NCBI RefSeq assembly: GCF_021462225.1
Contig: NC_061815.1
Location: forward strand, 50,833,373-50,897,372
Length of the DNA stretch: 64,000 bases
Direction: 5' to 3'
Origin: Girardinichthys multiradiatus
Taxonomy: Eukaryota; Chordata; Actinopteri; Cyprinodontiformes; Goodeidae
Of this stretch, positions 45,213 through 64,000 are shown in pieces. Made by a program: the position numbers and the translations under genes. The notes under the pieces were generated by a model. The model was not told the origin of the DNA. It did not search any database and saw only the letters and a program-made list of their open reading frames with translations. Position 1 is the stretch's first letter, and every line of letters begins with the position of its first letter.

Positions 45213-46852
45213 GACACAGGCAGATGTGGACAGAGATGCTGACAGAAAATCAGACAGACAGACGTGGGCAGATGTGGCATCTTCAGGTCACTTATTACTG
45301 ATGAATCAGTCAGATTATAGATTGTTTAAAGTTGTTTATATACTGATTATTATTATTAATATTATTACACGTTGAGTAATTCTGGATACACTTTAAAGCA
45401 GCAGTCCTTCACTTAGGGGGACTTCGGAGACCACCTTATTCTGATTCCCTCCTTGAACACCGGAAACATTTTAGAAAATGAAGGAATATGTTTTTTTGGA
45501 GTTCAGAGCTTCAGCAGAGCTTCAGAAGCCGGCTGGATCAACACCAAGACGTCCTGAAGGTTTCCTGAGCTGACATAGACAAAAATGTCCAAACTGTTCG
45601 TCCTGTCAGCAGAAAAGTCTCTGAGGAGTCAAAATCTGGTCCATCCATCAGGTCCATCTGTCCTTCTGATCACCTCAGCATAAAGTCTTTGACAGGTTGT
45701 AATATTCCTTTACATCTGTGAAGTTCTCTTCAGAGACCCAGATGTTATGGAACCTGGACCCAGGAGGGTCAATGAGATGTTCAAATGTTCTGCTCCAACA
45801 CCATTGTTCCAGAGGATCCAGATTTGGGACGTCCTCTGGTTTTGATTCCCATGTTATGACAGAGCAGGTTCTGACCCGGGTCTAAAGGGAGAGTGTGGAC
45901 TCTGGGGGATGTTTAACAAACTAACTATGAGGTCATCATCAACCAGCCAATCAGGACGATATGTTAACAGTACCCAGACATGGACTGGTAATGACAGAAA
46001 CGGTTCTGGAATCCAGTTCTTACGTCCTGCTCTGGTTCTGTTTTGGATCACTTCAGGTTTTTATAGTTAACACACACTGACCTGTTTTCTCTAGAAAAAG
46101 CAAAAAGAAAAATCACAAGAACCTTTTCCAGAATCTTTAAAAGTACAAGGAGGGGGAATCTCAGAACACTAAAGCTGTTTAAAAGTACAGAACCTTTCCA
46201 CAAACTTTTAAGGAACATTAAAACTCTGGAAATCATTCCAGAATTCTTTGTTACTCAATCAGGAATGTATCTTGGAATGTTTTTAGGAACCTGTATCCAA
46301 AAGAACTCCTGATCATGTAAAGGTTCAAGAGACATTCCTGAACTCTTGATCCCACGATTACGTTTTAGAGAAGCTTGGACACCTAGAAAGGATTTGAGGA
46401 ACTGATCCAGAAAAAACAGCCTAAGAACATTTTCAGGCCCAAGGCTCAAAATAGGGAAATATTCTCTTCAGGCACAAGTAATTTTCCTCGGGAATCTTAT
46501 CGGGAGTCCTAATGACTTTTACCAAAACATTTTGGAAATCAGAACATGTGGGAACCTGAAAGAAATCCAAACGTTTCAGTGCCCATTCGTGTCTGCAGAC
46601 ACTAACATTGAGAAATCAGGGAGTTTTTTGGGAACTTTGTTGCTGATCCAGAAATACTTTAGGAACTTTAAAGGAACCCAGGAACAATGATTGTTGGGAA
46701 ACGTCAGTAAAGTCGATCAAAAATCCAGACGGCTGTTATCAGACATCCCAACAGAAACCCCTATGTGAGGACATTCCAGGTCTATAACAGTTTCTTCGTC
46801 CATCCATAGGGGGGCAGCTGTTGATGAGTTGTTGTAACCATGACGACTGGTC
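45119..46852 (-). other. Probable 3' untranslated region of rnf130
   Basis: This follows the rnf130 stop codon without a recognised gene or transposon. Two ATTAAA signals on the minus strand (45136-45131 and 45126-45121) could end the transcript. The actual cleavage site cannot be told from sequence. Confidence 0.4.
45170..45210. repeat. Poly-C and (CAT)10 microsatellite
   Basis: Eleven C residues (45170-45180 plus the first C of the array) are followed by ten perfect CAT units at 45181-45210. Confidence 0.95.
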
Positions 46853-55900
<9,048 letters not shown>

Positions 55901-55974
55901 GTCTGACGGTCCCAGTTACATGGAATCTGCCAAGAAGGAAAAACCAGAGGACTTACATTGTATTTCCCACTGTG

Positions 55975-57978
55975 TCCAACCCTGTCTCTACTCCACCGTG
56001 TCTACCAATGACCCTGTCCACTAGGTCCAACCCTGTCTCTACTCCACCGTGTCTACCAATGACCCTGTCCACTAGGTCCAACCCTGTCTCTACTCCACCG
56101 TGTCTACCAATGACCCTGTCCACTAGGTCCAACCCTGTCTCTACTCCACCGTGTCTACCAATGACCCTGTCCACTAGGTCCAACCCTGTCTCTAATCCAC
56201 CATGTCTACCAATAACCCTGTCCACTAGATCCAACCCTGTCTCTACTCCACTGTGTCTACCAATGACCCTGTCCACTAGGTCCAACCCTGTCTCTACTCC
56301 ACTTTGTCTACCAATGACCCTGTCCACTAGGTCCAACCCTGTCTCTACTCCACTTTGTCTACCAATGACCCTGTCCACTAGGTCCAACCCTGTCTCTACT
56401 CCACTTTGTCTACCAATGACCCTGTCCACTAGGTCCAACCCTGTCTCTAATCCACCGTGTCTACCAATAACCCTGTCCACTAGGTCCAACCCTGTCTCTA
56501 CTCCACCGTGTCTACCAATGACCCTGTCCACTAGGTCCAACCCTGTCTCTACTCCACTTTGTCTACCAATGACCCTGTCCACTAGGTCCAACCCTGTCTC
56601 TACTCCACTTTGTCTACCAATAACCCTGTCCACTAGATCCAACCCTGTCTCTACTCCACCGTGTCTACCAATGACCCTGTCCACTAGGTCCAACCCTGTC
56701 TCTAATCCACCGTGTCTACCAATAACCCTGTCCACTAGGTCCAACCCTGTCTCTACTCCACCGTGTCTACCAATGACCCTGTCCACTAGATCCAACCCTG
56801 TCTCTACTCCACCGTGTCTACCAATGACCCTGTCCACTAGGTCCAACCCTGTCTCTACTCCACCGTGTCTACCAATGACCCTGTCCACTAGGTCCAACCC
56901 TGTCTCTACTCCACCGTGTCTACCAATGACCCTGTCCACTAGGTCCAACCCTGTCTCTACTCCACCGTGTCTACCAATAACCCTGTCCACTAGGTCCAAC
57001 CCTGTCTCTACTCCACCGTGTCTACCAATAACCCTGTCCACTAGATCCAACCCTGTCTCTACTCCACCGTGTCTACCAATAACCCTGTCCACTAGATCCA
57101 ACCCTGTCTCTACTCCACTTTGTCTACCAATGACCCTGTCCACTAGGTCCAACCCTGTCTCTACTCCACCGTGTCTACCAATAACCCTGTCCACTAGGTC
57201 CAACCCTGTCTCTACTCCACCGTGTCTACCAATAACCCTGTCCACTAGGTCCAACCCTGTCTCTACTCCACCGTGTCTACCAATAACCCTGTCCACTAGA
57301 TCCAACCCTGTCTCTACTCCACCGTGTCTACCAATAACCCTGTCCACTAGGTCCAACCCTGTCTCTACTCCACCGTGTCTACCAATAACCCTGTCCACTA
57401 GATCCAACCCTGTCTCTACTCCACTTTGTCTACCAATGACCCTGTCCACTAGATCCAACCCTGTCTCTACTCCACTTTGTCTACCAATGACCCTGTCCAC
57501 TAGGTCCAACCCTGTCTCTACTCCACCGTGTCTACCAATGACCCTGTCCACTAGGTCCAACCCTGTCTCTACTCCACCGTGTCTACCAATGACCCTGTCC
57601 ACTAGGTCCAACCCTGTCTCTACTCCACCGTGTCTACCAATAACCCTGTCCACTAGATCCAACCCTGTCTCTACTCCACCGTGTCTACCAATGACCCTGT
57701 CCACTAGGTCCAACCCTGTCTCTACTCCACTTTGTCTACCAATGACCCTGTCCACTAGATCCAACCCTGTCTCTACTCCACTTTGTCTACCAATGACCCT
57801 GTCCACTAGGTCCAACCCTGTCTCTACTCCACCGTGTCTACCAATAACCCTGTCCACTAGATCCAACCCTGTCTCTACTCCACCGTGTCTACCAATGACC
57901 CTGTCCACTAGGTCCAACCCTGTCTCTACTCCACCGTGTCTACCAATGACCCTGTCCACTAGGTCCAACCCTGTCTCT
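55975..57978. repeat. 51 bp minisatellite, 39 units plus 15 bp
   Basis: The unit starts TCCAACCCTGTCTCTACTCC. The first unit begins at 55975 and the final partial one at 57964, so 1989 bp equals exactly 39 x 51. There is no net length change. Variation is confined to a few positions (CCACCGTG versus CCACTTTG, CTACTCC versus CTAATCC, AATGACC versus AATAACC, TAGGTCC versus TAGATCC). Since 51 is 17 codons, long open frames arise on both strands as a by-product. It ends about 50 bp upstream of the splice acceptor (55929-55927) before the first rnf130 coding exon, so it probably lies in that gene's first intron. Confidence 0.97.
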
Positions 57979-58289
57979 GTCAAGTGTGCCTAATCCTATC
58001 CCTGCCCCTCTGTGTCCAGCTCCGATTCCGTCCACATATCTCACCGTGTCCCTGAATCCTGAAGGATGTCCTAAATATTCCAACTTCTCATTTTTAAACA
58101 CAATAATGTCAGATTTTTGTTTCCGGGTAACTGTCCTATCTCCTTGTTTTTACATTAAATGCCATTATGTCTCCATTTGTCCACCAGCTGTTCCTGCATT
58201 GTCCTGTCTTGTCCTGAGTAGAGTTTATTTGGATCCCTCTTACCTTGAAGGGTCCTGCCTCGTCTCTCAATGTCTTCTAGGCCTCCTTC

Positions 58290-58610
58290 TGATATTTTTG
58301 TCTCTGAATGTCCTCCTGTAGTTTCTTTTTTTCCTTAAAGTCTCCAAGGTGTCCCAGAGATGTTTCTCTGTCTCTGAATGTCTCCCGATGCCATCTCTGG
58401 ATCTCCCCCGGATGTTATTTTATGCTGGATGTCCTCCAGATGTTTCTCTGTCTCCTAGGTTCTCCTAATAATTATCTCCTTGTTTCTGGATGTGTGTCAG
58501 TTGTTTCCCATGTCTCTGGGTGTCCCACTGATGTTTCTCCGTCTCTGAATGTCCTCCAGATGTTATTTTATGTCCCCGGAGGTCTCCTGGGTGTCCTCCA
58601 GATGTTGATG
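58290..58610. repeat. Degenerate short tandem array
   Basis: Variants of GATGTTTCTCTGTCTC and GAATGTCCTCC alternate irregularly, suggesting an old decayed minisatellite of about 30 bp units next to the 51 bp one. Confidence 0.5.
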
Positions 58611-58802
58611 TTGATCCTGCCTATAGCAGGGCTGGCAGGTGAGACAATTGTGAGGACATCAGGAGCTGTGTCAGTCTATCGTATAGAACCTGGACCTCAT
58701 CTGGATCCTGGTTGTTCCGAACCCCCGCACGTAAACGTCTGGCTGTGTCACGGACTCAGAACCCGGTTCAAATCGAGGTTCTGCACTGAGCTCAGCTCTG
58801 TG

Positions 58803-58970
58803 TCTCACCGTTTTTTTTTCGTGTGCGGAGTTCGTCTCCCCTCCCCCCGGACTCCGTGCACCGAGTCGGGCCGGACCCGCTCAGTTCGATGAGGACGGCA
58901 GTGGGTGTTTTGTTTGGTTCGGATCCAGCGAGAGCGGTTCGTTAACTCACCATCATTCCTTAAGCGGGGC
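58803..58970 (-). promoter_or_regulatory. Probable rnf130 promoter and non-coding first exon
   Basis: A CpG-rich patch (58.84-58.95 kb) is followed on the minus strand by a good donor, GTGAGA, at 58808-58803. The coding exon is preceded by a strong acceptor, TTTTTCCTTCTTGGCAG, ending at 55927, with 26 bases of leader before the ATG. Together they suggest a non-coding first exon ending at 58809 and an intron that contains the minisatellite. The transcription start is not determined. Confidence 0.4.
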
Positions 58971-59555
58971 ACTGCGCAAGCGCACAATTTCAACAGGGGT
59001 GGCTTCAGAGCGCGTGTGTGATTCACCTTTTTGCGAGGAGATGAAGAGGAAATGTCGCGATAAATGCCGAGATTTCAGTCAGCCGTCGGGTTTCATATCG
59101 ATCAGTGTTGGGTGATCGGAGAGGAGGCGGCTGACACCTGTTGGACCCGACTGGAAGTACAGCTTCAGGATCAGAACCCTCCGAACCTCTGCAGCTTCCA
59201 ACGGAACCAGAGAAGAATCCACAGACCGAGCCTGGGGATGAAGACGGTTGTTGGATTATATCGAATCCGCCTTCACATTTCAGCTTTATTCGGTTGTCTG
59301 AGCAGAAACCCAGCTGAGAAACCTTCTTCCAGTGATGAAGGACAGTTAACAGCTGATCCTAGCACTTACTCTTTTGCCCCTTTATGCGGCTTTTTGGGGG
59401 CCTAAACATATATGAAAACTGTTCAAACTTTGCCCAAAATTTACACCCAATGAAAATTTTAACTTTTATGGAATCCAAAATGGACGTGGCCAAAAGGCTC
59501 TACAGCGCCCCCTACAGTGAGATAGACCTAGAATTGAAATCTGGCACAGGCAAAT
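58971..59555. other. No feature recognised
   Basis: Moderately GC-rich upstream sequence of rnf130. Open frames here have no recognisable family. Confidence 0.4.
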
Positions 59556-59559
59556 CTCT

Positions 59560-60465
59560 TCAATTCAGTTTATTTATATAGCGCCAATTCACAACACATG
59601 TCGTCTCAAGGCTCTTCACAACAGTCAGGTTCATACATTCCTATTAATCCTAACCATTGAACAGTTCAGTCAGATTCAGTTATTTATTCAAATTGGATAA
59701 AAAGTTTTTCTATCTAAGGAAACCCAGCAGATTGCATCCAGTCAGTGACTTGCAGCATTCACTCCTCCTGGATGAGCATGTAGAGACAGTGGACAGTCAC
59801 TGGTGTTGACTTTGCAGCAATCCCTCATACTGAGCATGCATGTAGCGACAGTGGAGAGGAAAAACTCCCTTTTAACAGGAAGAAACCTCCAGCAGAACCA
59901 GAACCAGGCTCAGTGTGAGCGGCCATCTGCCACGACCGACTGGAGGTTTGAGAGAACAGAGCAGAGACACAAAGAGAACAAAGAAGCACTGATCCAGGAG
60001 TACTTTCTATGGGAAGGAAAAGTAAATGTTAATGGATGTAGCTCCTTTAGTCGTTTCATCTAGAAAGAAAGAACAGATAAACTCTGATCCAGTTTTCAAG
60101 GTTAGAGTCTGAAAGAGAGAACATAGAGTTAGTTACAGTAGAAGCTCAGTCAGTAGCTATGTCTAGGAGAGAGAAAGGGTTAAACACTGAAAGACAGGGC
60201 TATGTGGATCATCTGTAGAAGGTGAACATTAAGTTGTTGCCAGCAGAAGCTCAGACGATGCCCCTCTCCAGAAAGGTGTCACAGGTAGACACAGAGCCAG
60301 GCCAGGTGTAGCTTCTAGGAAGAGAAAAGAGAGAACAAAGTTAAAAGCTGAAATAACAGCAAATTATGCAAAATTGGAGAGTAGTGTGAGAATGTAGCGA
60401 AGAGGGTGAAAGTGGTCGTTATGTCCTCCAGCAGCCTAAGCCTATAGCAGCATAACTACACAGAT
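59560..60465 (-). mobile_element. LINE 3' untranslated region fragment (L2-like family)
   Basis: Starts with CAGTTTATTTATATAGCGCC, the same kind of end as the LINE directly to the right (60480, TTTATTTATTTATATAGCAC). It continues as non-coding repeat-like sequence with AAAACTCCCTTTTAACAGGA. Probably a separate or nested 3' end of the same LINE family. Confidence 0.5.
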
Positions 60466-62345
60466 AGTTTCAGTTTCAATTTATTTATTTATATAGCACT
60501 TATTTACAAAAATGTCATCTCAAGGCACCCCACAAAGGGTCAGAAACGGCGTGGGGCTGCCGGGGTGGCCAGACAAAACCACCGAGTGCCAGAACCCGGC
60601 CACCCCAGAACGGGCCACATGTAGGAGCACTAAGTAAAATGATAAACTGATAAAGTTTATCCATCTAGAGCCCACTGGTGGTCATTGTTATACTAAAAAC
60701 CAGAAGGATTGGGATACCTCTCTCTGTCAGACTGATTATAACCACTGGAAAAGAGAAGGGGTCATACAGGTAGCAGAAATGGAGGGTGTGTTTACACCTC
60801 AACCAAAACTGAGCCGGTTTAGGCTAAACCTGACTCCCCCTTACTCCATCCAACAGGGAGGGAAGAAGACGGAGGTAAAAAATAAGGAAGATAGCTCAGG
60901 ATAAACTAAGCCACTCTAACTATAAGCTTTATCAAAAAGGAACGTTTTAAGCCTAGCCTTAAAAGTAGACAGGGTGTCTGCCTCATGGACTAAAACTGGG
61001 AGCTGGTTCCACAGGAGAGGAGCCTGATAACTAAAGGATCTGCCTCCCATTCTACTTCTAGAGACTCTAGGAACCACCAGTAAACCTGCAGTCTGAGAAC
61101 AAAGTGCTCTGTTAGGAACATATGGACCAATCAGATCTCTGATGTATGATGGAGCTAGATCATTAAGGGCTTTATATGTGAGGAGGATAATTTTAAATTA
61201 TATTCTGGATTTAACAGGGAGCCAATGAAGGGAAGCTAAAATAGGAGAAATATGATCTCTCTTTTTAATTTTCATCAGAACTCTTGCTGCAGCATTTTGA
61301 ATCAGCTGAAGGCTTTTAACTGCATTTTGTGGACATCCTGATAGTGAAGAATTACAATAGTCCAGCCTTGAAGTAACAAATGCATGGACTAGTTTTTCAG
61401 CGTCACTCCTTGACAGGATATTTCTAATTTTGGCAATGTTCCGGAGGTGAAAGAAGGAAATCCTAGAAACCTGTTTAATATGGGATTTAAATGACATGTC
61501 CTAGTCAAAGTTAACACCAAGGTTTTTTACTTTATTATCAGAGGTCAATTTAATGCCATCCAGGTTAAGTGATTGACTAAGCAGTTTCTTTTTTAAAGAC
61601 TCTGGTCCAAAGACGACAACTTCTATCTTGTCTGAATTTAGAAGCAGAAAATCTAAAGTCATCCAAGTTTTTATATCTTCAAGACATGCTTGTAGTCTAT
61701 CTAACTGGTTGGGTTCATCAGGATTTATGGATAAGTAAAGCTGAGTATCATCAGCGTAAGAGTGAAAATGTATCCTATGCTGCCTGATAATTTGACCTAT
61801 TGGAAGCATATATATAGTAAAGAGAATTGGCCCAAGTACTGAACCCTGTGGTACTCCACAATTAACCCTGGAGTTTAAAGATGATTTATCATTTACATGA
61901 ACAAACTGGAATCTGTCAGACAGATAAGATTTAAACCAGCCTAGCGCTGTTCCCCTGATCCCTACAGCATATTCCAGCCTTTCTAAGAGAATATTATGGT
62001 CGACTGGATCAAATGCAGCACTGAGATCTAACAGAACCAGAACAGACACAAGTCCATTATCTGAGGCCATAAGAATATCATTAGTGACTTTCAGCAGAGC
62101 TGTTTCAGTGCTATGATGAGCTCTGAAACCTGACTGAAACTCTTCAAACAGGTCATTGCTGTATAAATGTTCACACATTTGATTAGCAACTATTTTCTCA
62201 AGAATTGTAGATAAGAATGGAAGATTGGATATAGGTCTGTAATTTATTAACTCATCTCGATCAAGCGAAGGTTTCTCAAGTAAAGGTTTAATTACAGCTA
62301 ACTTAAAAGCTTGTGGTACATATCCATTTACTAAAGATAAAACAC
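60466..62345 (-). mobile_element. L2-like LINE, 5'-truncated
   Basis: The 3' end is at about 60466, the coding part at about 60890-62300. The minus strand gives nearly the whole reverse transcriptase. The 5' half with the endonuclease is missing. Confidence 0.88.
60885..62178 (-). pseudogene. L2-like reverse transcriptase with single stops
   Basis: The frame reads FEEFQSGFRAHHSTETALLK, SVLVLLDLSAAFDPVDHNIL (palm A), NCGVPQGSVLGPILFTIYML, FHSYADDTQLYLS (YADD intact), then LGVNFD and a TAG at about 61503-61501. It continues in the same frame: SHIKQVSRISFFHLRNIAKI, SLQLIQNAAARVLMK, SLHWLPVKSRI, then a TAA, and again AYS-type ends. It looks like an otherwise well-preserved ORF with two nonsense changes. 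Confidence 0.88.
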
Positions 62346-62477
62346 AGATTAACTTTCAAAATAGCGAAATCACCAACGGCTGGAAAAAGAAAACACAAGG
62401 AGGTAGGGTAGTCTCCCTGTAGTTTCTGCAGGTCTACAAGCTTTCCAGCTGATGAAAACCTGTAACTTTACCACTTT

Positions 62478-63508
62478 AAAGGAGAAGAAGGCGAAGGAGA
62501 TCCAGGCTACAACCACCAACCTCTACTGCCGATCATGTACCTGCTGGCCTTTAGTGTTGATCTGCCCTCCAACTTGTTGGCTCTGTGGGTTCTTGTGTTC
62601 CGGACCAAACATCTGCTATCAACCACAATGCTCACCAACCTGACTGTGGTGGACTGCTTGCTGTTCCTGGTTTTGCCATTTCGGATTGTTTACCACTTCC
62701 AATAGAACAACTGGGACCTCAGGGAGCCTTTCTGCCGGATTGTCATGGCAATGTTTTATGGAAACATTTACAGCTCGGTCTGGTGCCTAGCCCTTGTGGC
62801 TCTGGACAGATATGTGGCTTTGGTACACCTATGTGGTGCAAAGACTTTGCGCCGCCGGCGGATGACTCTGTATATGACTGGAGCGGTGCGGTTAGTGATG
62901 CTTGCTGCCATGCTGCCACTGCTGTTGTCACAGCAGACCTACCCACTGCATGATCTCAACATCACCACCTGCCATGATGCGATGCCAGAGAGCAAACAAA
63001 CCAACTTCTTCCTGCCGTACTTCAGTACACTGTTCGTCCTTTGCTTCCTGCTGCCAGTCATCATTGCGTGTTGTACTGCCACAGCACCATACAGCGCACC
63101 CTGCTGGCTAAAGGCAAGCTCTAGGGTCTTACTATCAGGGTGACGGTCATCTTCAATGTGTGTCTGCTGCCCAGTAATCTCCTCTTGCTCCTGACCTAGA
63201 GTGACAGGTGGCTTTTTGGAGATGGTGAGGATGTCTACATTCCCTGCATGATCAGCCTGGCAGTCAGCACCTTTAAAAACTGCATCGATCCCTTCATCTT
63301 CTACTTTGTGTCCCCAGAGTTCGGACAAAAAGCCAAAAGCGCTCTGTGCTGTTTCAAGGAGAGAAGAAAAAACATTCCCTCTCAGGGTAACCAAGTCTCC
63401 TTGTCAACAGGACAGAGGTCAAAGGTTACCCTGCTGTCCATGACAAGTCTACAGGGGACCTCTGACACAGCAGTTAGATGTCAACAGGACAATGTGATAG
63501 TCCCTTAA
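62478..63508 (+). pseudogene. Protease-activated-receptor-like GPCR pseudogene
   Basis: The plus strand encodes most of a rhodopsin-family receptor. TM1 is MYLLAFSVDLPSNLLALWVL; TM2 is LTVVDCLLFLVLPFRIVYHF; then a TAG at about 62704. Next come EPFCRIVMAMFYGNIYSSVW (TM3), LDRYVAL (DRY motif), TM4 and extracellular loop 2 with NITTCHDAMPE, whose CHD motif marks protease-activated receptors. TM5 follows. A frameshift near 63080 and another stop in TM6 (LLLLT stop SDRW) follow, and TM7 reads FKNCIDPFIFYFVS. The N-terminal exon with the tethered ligand is not found. Several lesions mean it cannot make a receptor. Which F2R-family member it derives from is unclear. Confidence 0.85.
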
Positions 63509-63864
63509 CTGCTGACATCATCAAGAAGACCCAGAAACTGTTGGACTCCACACCATCAAGGCAGTATGAAGTACTGCTTGGTTCTGATCCGATCAGCTGA
63601 TGTTTGCCTTTTATCTGTTGTATCACTTTGTTAAAACGTCAGAAACTTTCAGAATAATTCACCAGTTCATCAAATAAAATCATGCAGCTGTTAAATGTTT
63701 GTTTACACAGACCAGCTCAGTGTTTTACTGATTTTCATTTTATTCATTTTTATGAATAAACTGGGCTAACTCTGTGGTGTGCCCCAACACTTGGCTGAAG
63801 AAAGCCTAATTCACATTAGAGACTCCTCTGTTTGCATGCTCCGACTCTTCATGAAGAGGACATA
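63509..63864. other. No feature recognised
   Basis: Non-coding DNA after the receptor pseudogene, up to a transposon end. TA at 63863-63864 is the insertion site. Confidence 0.5.
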
Positions 63865-64000
63865 CAGGGGTTGGACAATGAAACTGAAACACCTGGTTTT
63901 AGACCACAATAATTTATTAGTATGGTGTAGGGCCTCCTTTTGCGGCCAATACAGCATCAATTTGTCTTGGGAATGACATATACAAGTCCTGCACAGTGGT
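63865..64000 (-). mobile_element. Second DD36E Tc1-like transposon, cut by window end
   Basis: Begins CAGGGGTTGGACAATGAAAC after TA and is almost identical to 40502-40637 of the first copy, in the same orientation. The transposase would lie mostly beyond the window. Confidence 0.93.

Noticed and set aside
55975..57978. Regular repeats resembling a CRISPR array
   Set aside because: The units are contiguous without unique spacers, and the DNA is from a vertebrate nuclear genome.
59064..60063. Small plus-strand genes
   Set aside because: No domains, no splice structure, and the right part overlaps a LINE 3' end repeat.

Overview
The window is nuclear DNA of a ray-finned (teleost) fish. Two spliced vertebrate genes lie on the minus strand, and the space around them is filled with repeat families typical of teleosts: Tc1/mariner, PIF/Harbinger-like, L2-, Rex1-, RTE- and L1-like LINEs, a chromodomain Ty3/Gypsy element, and tRNA-like SINEs. 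I cannot name the species.

Host genes. (1) tbc1d9b, a Rab GTPase-activating protein with two GRAM domains, a TBC domain and an EF-hand. It runs from 14477 to 1273 in 18 coding exons (922 codons); the C-terminal part lies outside the window. (2) rnf130 (Goliath-type PA-TM-RING ubiquitin ligase) runs from 55900 to 46853 in 8 coding exons (412 residues, complete), with a probable non-coding first exon near 58.8 kb. Every exon junction was placed by GT/AG sites and reading phase. The two genes are neighbours in the same relative order and orientation on human 5q35. (3) A broken protease-activated-receptor-like GPCR sits on the plus strand at 62.5-63.5 kb.

Region by region. 0-14.5 kb: tbc1d9b, with Tc1 copies in introns 6 and 13 that form an approximately 950 bp, apparently perfect inverted repeat. 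14.5-23 kb: a four-level nest, in which an RTE-like LINE tail is split by a TIR element with a 6 bp target duplication; that element is split by an L1-like LINE with a 9 bp duplication; and the LINE is split by an intact Tc1 transposon with a TA duplication. 23-31 kb: an RTE-like LINE, a SINE, a decayed mariner, and a second Harbinger-like copy whose four-exon Myb/SANT gene is still open. 31-37 kb: a Gypsy chromovirus split by a Rex1-like LINE. 37-45 kb: AT-rich DNA and an L2-like LINE interrupted by a DD36E Tc1-like element and other fragments. 45-59 kb: rnf130, with a 39-unit 51 bp minisatellite in its probable first intron. 59-64 kb: L2-like LINE, receptor pseudogene, and the start of another DD36E element.

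The two intact genes act in membrane traffic (Rab inactivation) and endosomal ubiquitination. Apart from these, the intact mobile-element reading frames I see are one Tc1 transposase and one Myb-like accessory protein.
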